Below, piece after piece: positions 33,879-35,537 of a stretch of DNA of 35,537 nucleotides. The notes under the pieces are model-generated. The model made no database searches and was not told where the DNA came from. It saw only the letters and a program-made list of their open reading frames with translations. Position 1 is the first letter of the stretch. Every line of letters begins with the position of its first letter. Made by a program: the position numbers and the translations under genes. The stretch is from Granulicella sp. GTDB taxonomy: Bacteria; Acidobacteriota; Terriglobia; Terriglobales; Acidobacteriaceae. The stretch lies in assembly GCA_027450185.1 (NCBI GenBank), contig DAIDKF010000002.1:117672-153208 (forward strand), written 5' to 3'.

Positions 33879-34895
33879 TCAGAGATAAGCATGGCCGTAA
33901 ACCGCCGGAGCGATATTTATCGCTCCGGCTGCGGGGATGCCGCTGACAGCGGCATCCCCGGCGTTTTCGGTTGTCTCGTTCTCTTCCTCAAACGTGCTGC
34001 CGAGAATCAGGTCTACGGCTCTCTGCGCGTTGGCGGCGGCATGAACGATGAGGCGGTTATCCTCTTCCAGCTTTTCAATCCAGTTCTGAATGTACGCGGT
34101 GGTATTTCGGTCAGTGTGCTCGTTTGCGATACCAGCGATAGCGCAAAGAAAAGCGGCTCCCATCTCTGCAACTAATTCCTCCTTGCTGTAAAGCTCATCT
34201 CCAAAACGGTCGCCAAAGGTACGATGCAAGCGGCTTTCGTGCCCGGTGCTGTGAATCAGCTCATGGAATAAGGTGCTGTAATAGTGCGGCACATCCACGA
34301 ACCGGGAGCGGGCGGGCATGTGTACGGAATCGGTAGATGGCCGATAGTAAGCGCGGTACTCCGTGGGGGTGTTGAGATGGAGCGCGGGGCGGTTCTCCCA
34401 GCCGGTGACAATGCTGTCGCAAAGCTCGTCCTCGTCAACTTCCGGCGCGATGGCAGGCTGCGAGATTTCGGGGAGCGTGAGGCCGTCGCACTGCTCCACG
34501 TTGAAAACCGTGTAGTGGCAAAGAACGAACGGCACGCGCTCATCGTCGCCCGTTGCTGCGTCGTCTTTCTTCGCATGTTCGGGAAGCTGCTTGTAAAAAA
34601 TAATCTGCGTTCCGTGCTCACCCTTGCGAACAGTGCCTTTCAATGCCTGGGCCTGCTTGAACGTAAGCCAAAATGGAGAGCTATATTCGCTCGACCAAAG
34701 CAAGAGAACATTGATGCCACGGTAGGGCTTGCCAGTGTAGAAGTTGCGCGGGAACGGGCCGCCTGCATAGCGCGGCGTCTTCCACGGCTTTTCCCACGGA
34801 ATCACACCTGCTTTGAGGCTGGAAATAATACGGTCAGTGACGGTCTGATAGATGCTCGGCCTGCTGGCTGCGTTGCAGTGGTTGCGGTATGCCAT
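33879..34895 (-). CDS. ArdC-like anti-restriction protein
   Basis: The product is 338 residues. The N-terminal half (SIYQTVTDRIISSLKAGVIPWEKPWK ... RNFYTGKPYRGINVLLLW ... KGTVRKGEHGTQIIFY) is the ArdC single-stranded DNA-binding domain (DUF1738). The C-terminal half is a zincin-like domain with HELIHSTGH (His211-Glu-Leu-Ile-His215) and EELVAEMGAAFLCAIAG. ArdC proteins protect entering plasmid DNA from the recipient's restriction enzymes. ATG 34895 was chosen over 34970 because it has AGGAG upstream and starts the conserved domain. The end of the gene is built over two perfect palindromes (33904-33960), giving a C-terminal tail AAGAINIAPAVYGHAYL of unusual composition. It faces the toxin gene end-to-end (17 bases apart). 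Confidence 0.92.
   Translation of the reverse strand: MAYRNHCNAASRPSIYQTVTDRIISSLKAGVIPWEKPWKTPRYAGGPFPRNFYTGKPYRGINVLLLWSSEYSSPFWLTFKQAQALKGTVRKGEHGTQIIFYKQLPEHAKKDDAATGDDERVPFVLCHYTVFNVEQCDGLTLPEISQPAIAPEVDEDELCDSIVTGWENRPALHLNTPTEYRAYYRPSTDSVHMPARSRFVDVPHYYSTLFHELIHSTGHESRLHRTFGDRFGDELYSKEELVAEMGAAFLCAIAGIANEHTDRNTTAYIQNWIEKLEEDNRLIVHAAANAQRAVDLILGSTFEEENETTENAGDAAVSGIPAAGAINIAPAVYGHAYL
33904..33929. repeat. First of two perfect palindromes in the ardC 3' end
   Basis: GCCGGAGCGATA (33904-33915) pairs perfectly with TATCGCTCCGGC (33918-33929) across TT. It lies within the coding part of the ardC-like gene and after the end of the toxin gene. Confidence 0.85.
33932..33966 (+). terminator. 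Second palindrome, likely terminator of the toxin-antitoxin unit
   Basis: A 14-base stem (33932-33945 with 33947-33960) is perfect, with a single unpaired base. On the plus strand GCGTTTTC follows, so the hairpin plus T-run could end toxin-antitoxin transcription while lying inside the ardC-like gene. Confidence 0.7.
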
Positions 34896-35357
34896 GACGT
34901 TTGCTCTCCTGTGCTGCCCGCGTGGGGCGAGATTCTGAAGGAGGGCTTTTCGCCTTTGGCTCTCAACCAAATTTCTTTTGTTGAGCGCCCCCGCTTCATG
35001 TCTTGTGCGGCGGGCGGAGACGAGGCGGGTTCGGTCAAGGGCGCGCGTACTCTGCGCGTTTATGGAGCGTCAGCGAACACCCTTGACGGGTTCCGACCGG
35101 CTCTGCCATAAAGCCGCATGAAGCGGGGGCACTGGATAAAAGAAGAAATTTCGGTCTATTTCCGCATGATTTTAGGGAGGGGCGTTGCGGGGAAGGAACG
35201 GCCCCGCATGGATGGGAAGCGGAAAACGCCCGGCACTATTGGGCGGTTGCAGCGCGGGAAGGGCGCAGCATCCTTCCCGAAAAGAATGGAAACGATCTGA
35301 ATTGCCTATATCCCGGACTATTGACAAGGGGCAGGCTACGAGCTACACGTTCGGAAG
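34896..35357. other. Non-coding region with nested inverted repeats
   Basis: About 460 bases between the ardC-like start and the next gene hold no convincing coding sequence. They include the leader of the ardC-like gene and the nested repeat listed at 34969-35151. It also holds a 13-base match (ctctgcgcgttta, 35050-35062) to the mob leader at 24360-24372. Confidence 0.6.
34969..35151. repeat. Nested inverted-repeat element
   Basis: GCCCCCGCTTCATG (34987-35000) is the exact reverse complement of 35117-35130, and AAATTTCTT (34969-34977) of 35143-35151. Inside, GTCAAGGG (35034-35041) pairs with CCCTTGAC (35080-35087). A large stem-loop of about 180 bases results. Possible ori, RNA leader of the ardC-like gene, or mobile remnant. 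Confidence 0.65.
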
Positions 35358-35537
35358 TTAAACTGTCTTGCTCTTCGCGCTCTTGGAGGTCTTCGGGCGT
35401 CCGGTGATTGGTGGGATTTTCCCTGACTTTAATCGGACTTGGGCCTTCGCTATCGAGGCTAGATCGGCTTCGTGTTCGCGTCGTTCCTGCGCTCTTCGTT
35501 TCGCTCGCAGGTCATCCGCCTCATCTGTTTCCACATC
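35358..35537 (-). CDS. C-terminus of a charged protein (gene runs off the right edge)
   Basis: The minus-strand frame is open from the window edge to TAA at 35358-35360, giving 59 residues. The sequence opens acidic, continues with an Arg/Lys/Glu-rich helix (DDLRAKRRAQERREHEADL), then RLKSGKIPPITGRPKTSKSA and a Lys-rich end. I do not recognise a family. The charge pattern is common in small accessory proteins of plasmids. It probably belongs to the same transfer-region strand as the ardC-like gene. Confidence 0.5.
   Translation of the reverse strand, partial: DVETDEADDLRAKRRAQERREHEADLASIAKAQVRLKSGKIPPITGRPKTSKSAKSKTV

Noticed and set aside
35118-35300. 60-residue plus-strand frame near the right edge
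   Set aside because: It lies in the nested-repeat region, has no ribosome-binding site or domain and is biased in composition.
1-35537. CRISPR array, rRNA, tRNA, or transposase gene
   Set aside because: No regularly spaced identical repeats, no conserved rRNA or cloverleaf signals and no transposase or integrase motifs were seen in the reading frames.

Overview
The window is typical of a soil Acidobacteriota chromosome (class Terriglobia, Granulicella/Terriglobus/Edaphobacter-like) interrupted by a conjugative or integrative mobile element. The assignment rests on gene style, not a database match. The left half carries secreted CRTAC1-type FG-GAP/ASPIC-UnbV proteins, TPR lipoprotein-like partners, a large TonB-dependent receptor and a propeller-type sensor kinase, a combination common in that class. 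The right half carries plasmid/ICE genes.

Bases 1-17530, chromosomal carbohydrate-response region. In order: a sensor histidine kinase with an N-terminal beta-propeller (minus, runs off the left edge); a divergent outer-membrane beta-barrel protein; a CRTAC1 protein and a TPR protein (convergent, 3 bases apart); a GH3 beta-glucosidase; a divergent LacI-family regulator; then a minus-strand run of TonB-dependent receptor, TPR protein and second CRTAC1 protein. Near-identical LacI-type palindromes centred on AAACGTTT lie upstream of the GH3 gene and the outer-membrane protein gene. This suggests that the LacI protein controls both as a small glycoside-uptake and hydrolysis regulon. The TonB-dependent receptor has lost its signal peptide, carboxypeptidase-like and plug domains: its frame breaks near 17.53-17.55 kb, just before the mobile-element genes.

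Bases 17545-35537, mobile element. Transfer genes: a MobF relaxase/helicase, a VirD4-type coupling protein and a small relaxosome-like protein, all minus, with a repeat-rich 0.7 kb leader that is a good oriT/promoter candidate. A secreted retropepsin-like protease sits between relaxase and coupling protein in the opposite direction. Defence and stability cargo follows: a small ORF coupled to a ClpP-class serine protease (SDH_sah type), a Type III restriction-modification pair (mod-res), a retron-like reverse transcriptase cassette (structured leader, 75-residue helical protein, Xre-type HTH protein, RT), an RHH/PIN toxin-antitoxin pair and an ArdC-type anti-restriction protein. The right edge holds a nested inverted-repeat region and the C-terminus of a further charged protein.

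The best candidate for an undescribed system is the RT cassette at 31255-33110. Its reverse transcriptase has retron-like motifs but WVDD instead of YADD at the catalytic site. Its start lies 137 bases inside the HTH gene, and the leader upstream can fold into at least six hairpins. No rRNA, tRNA or CRISPR array was seen, and no transposase or integrase gene lies in the window.
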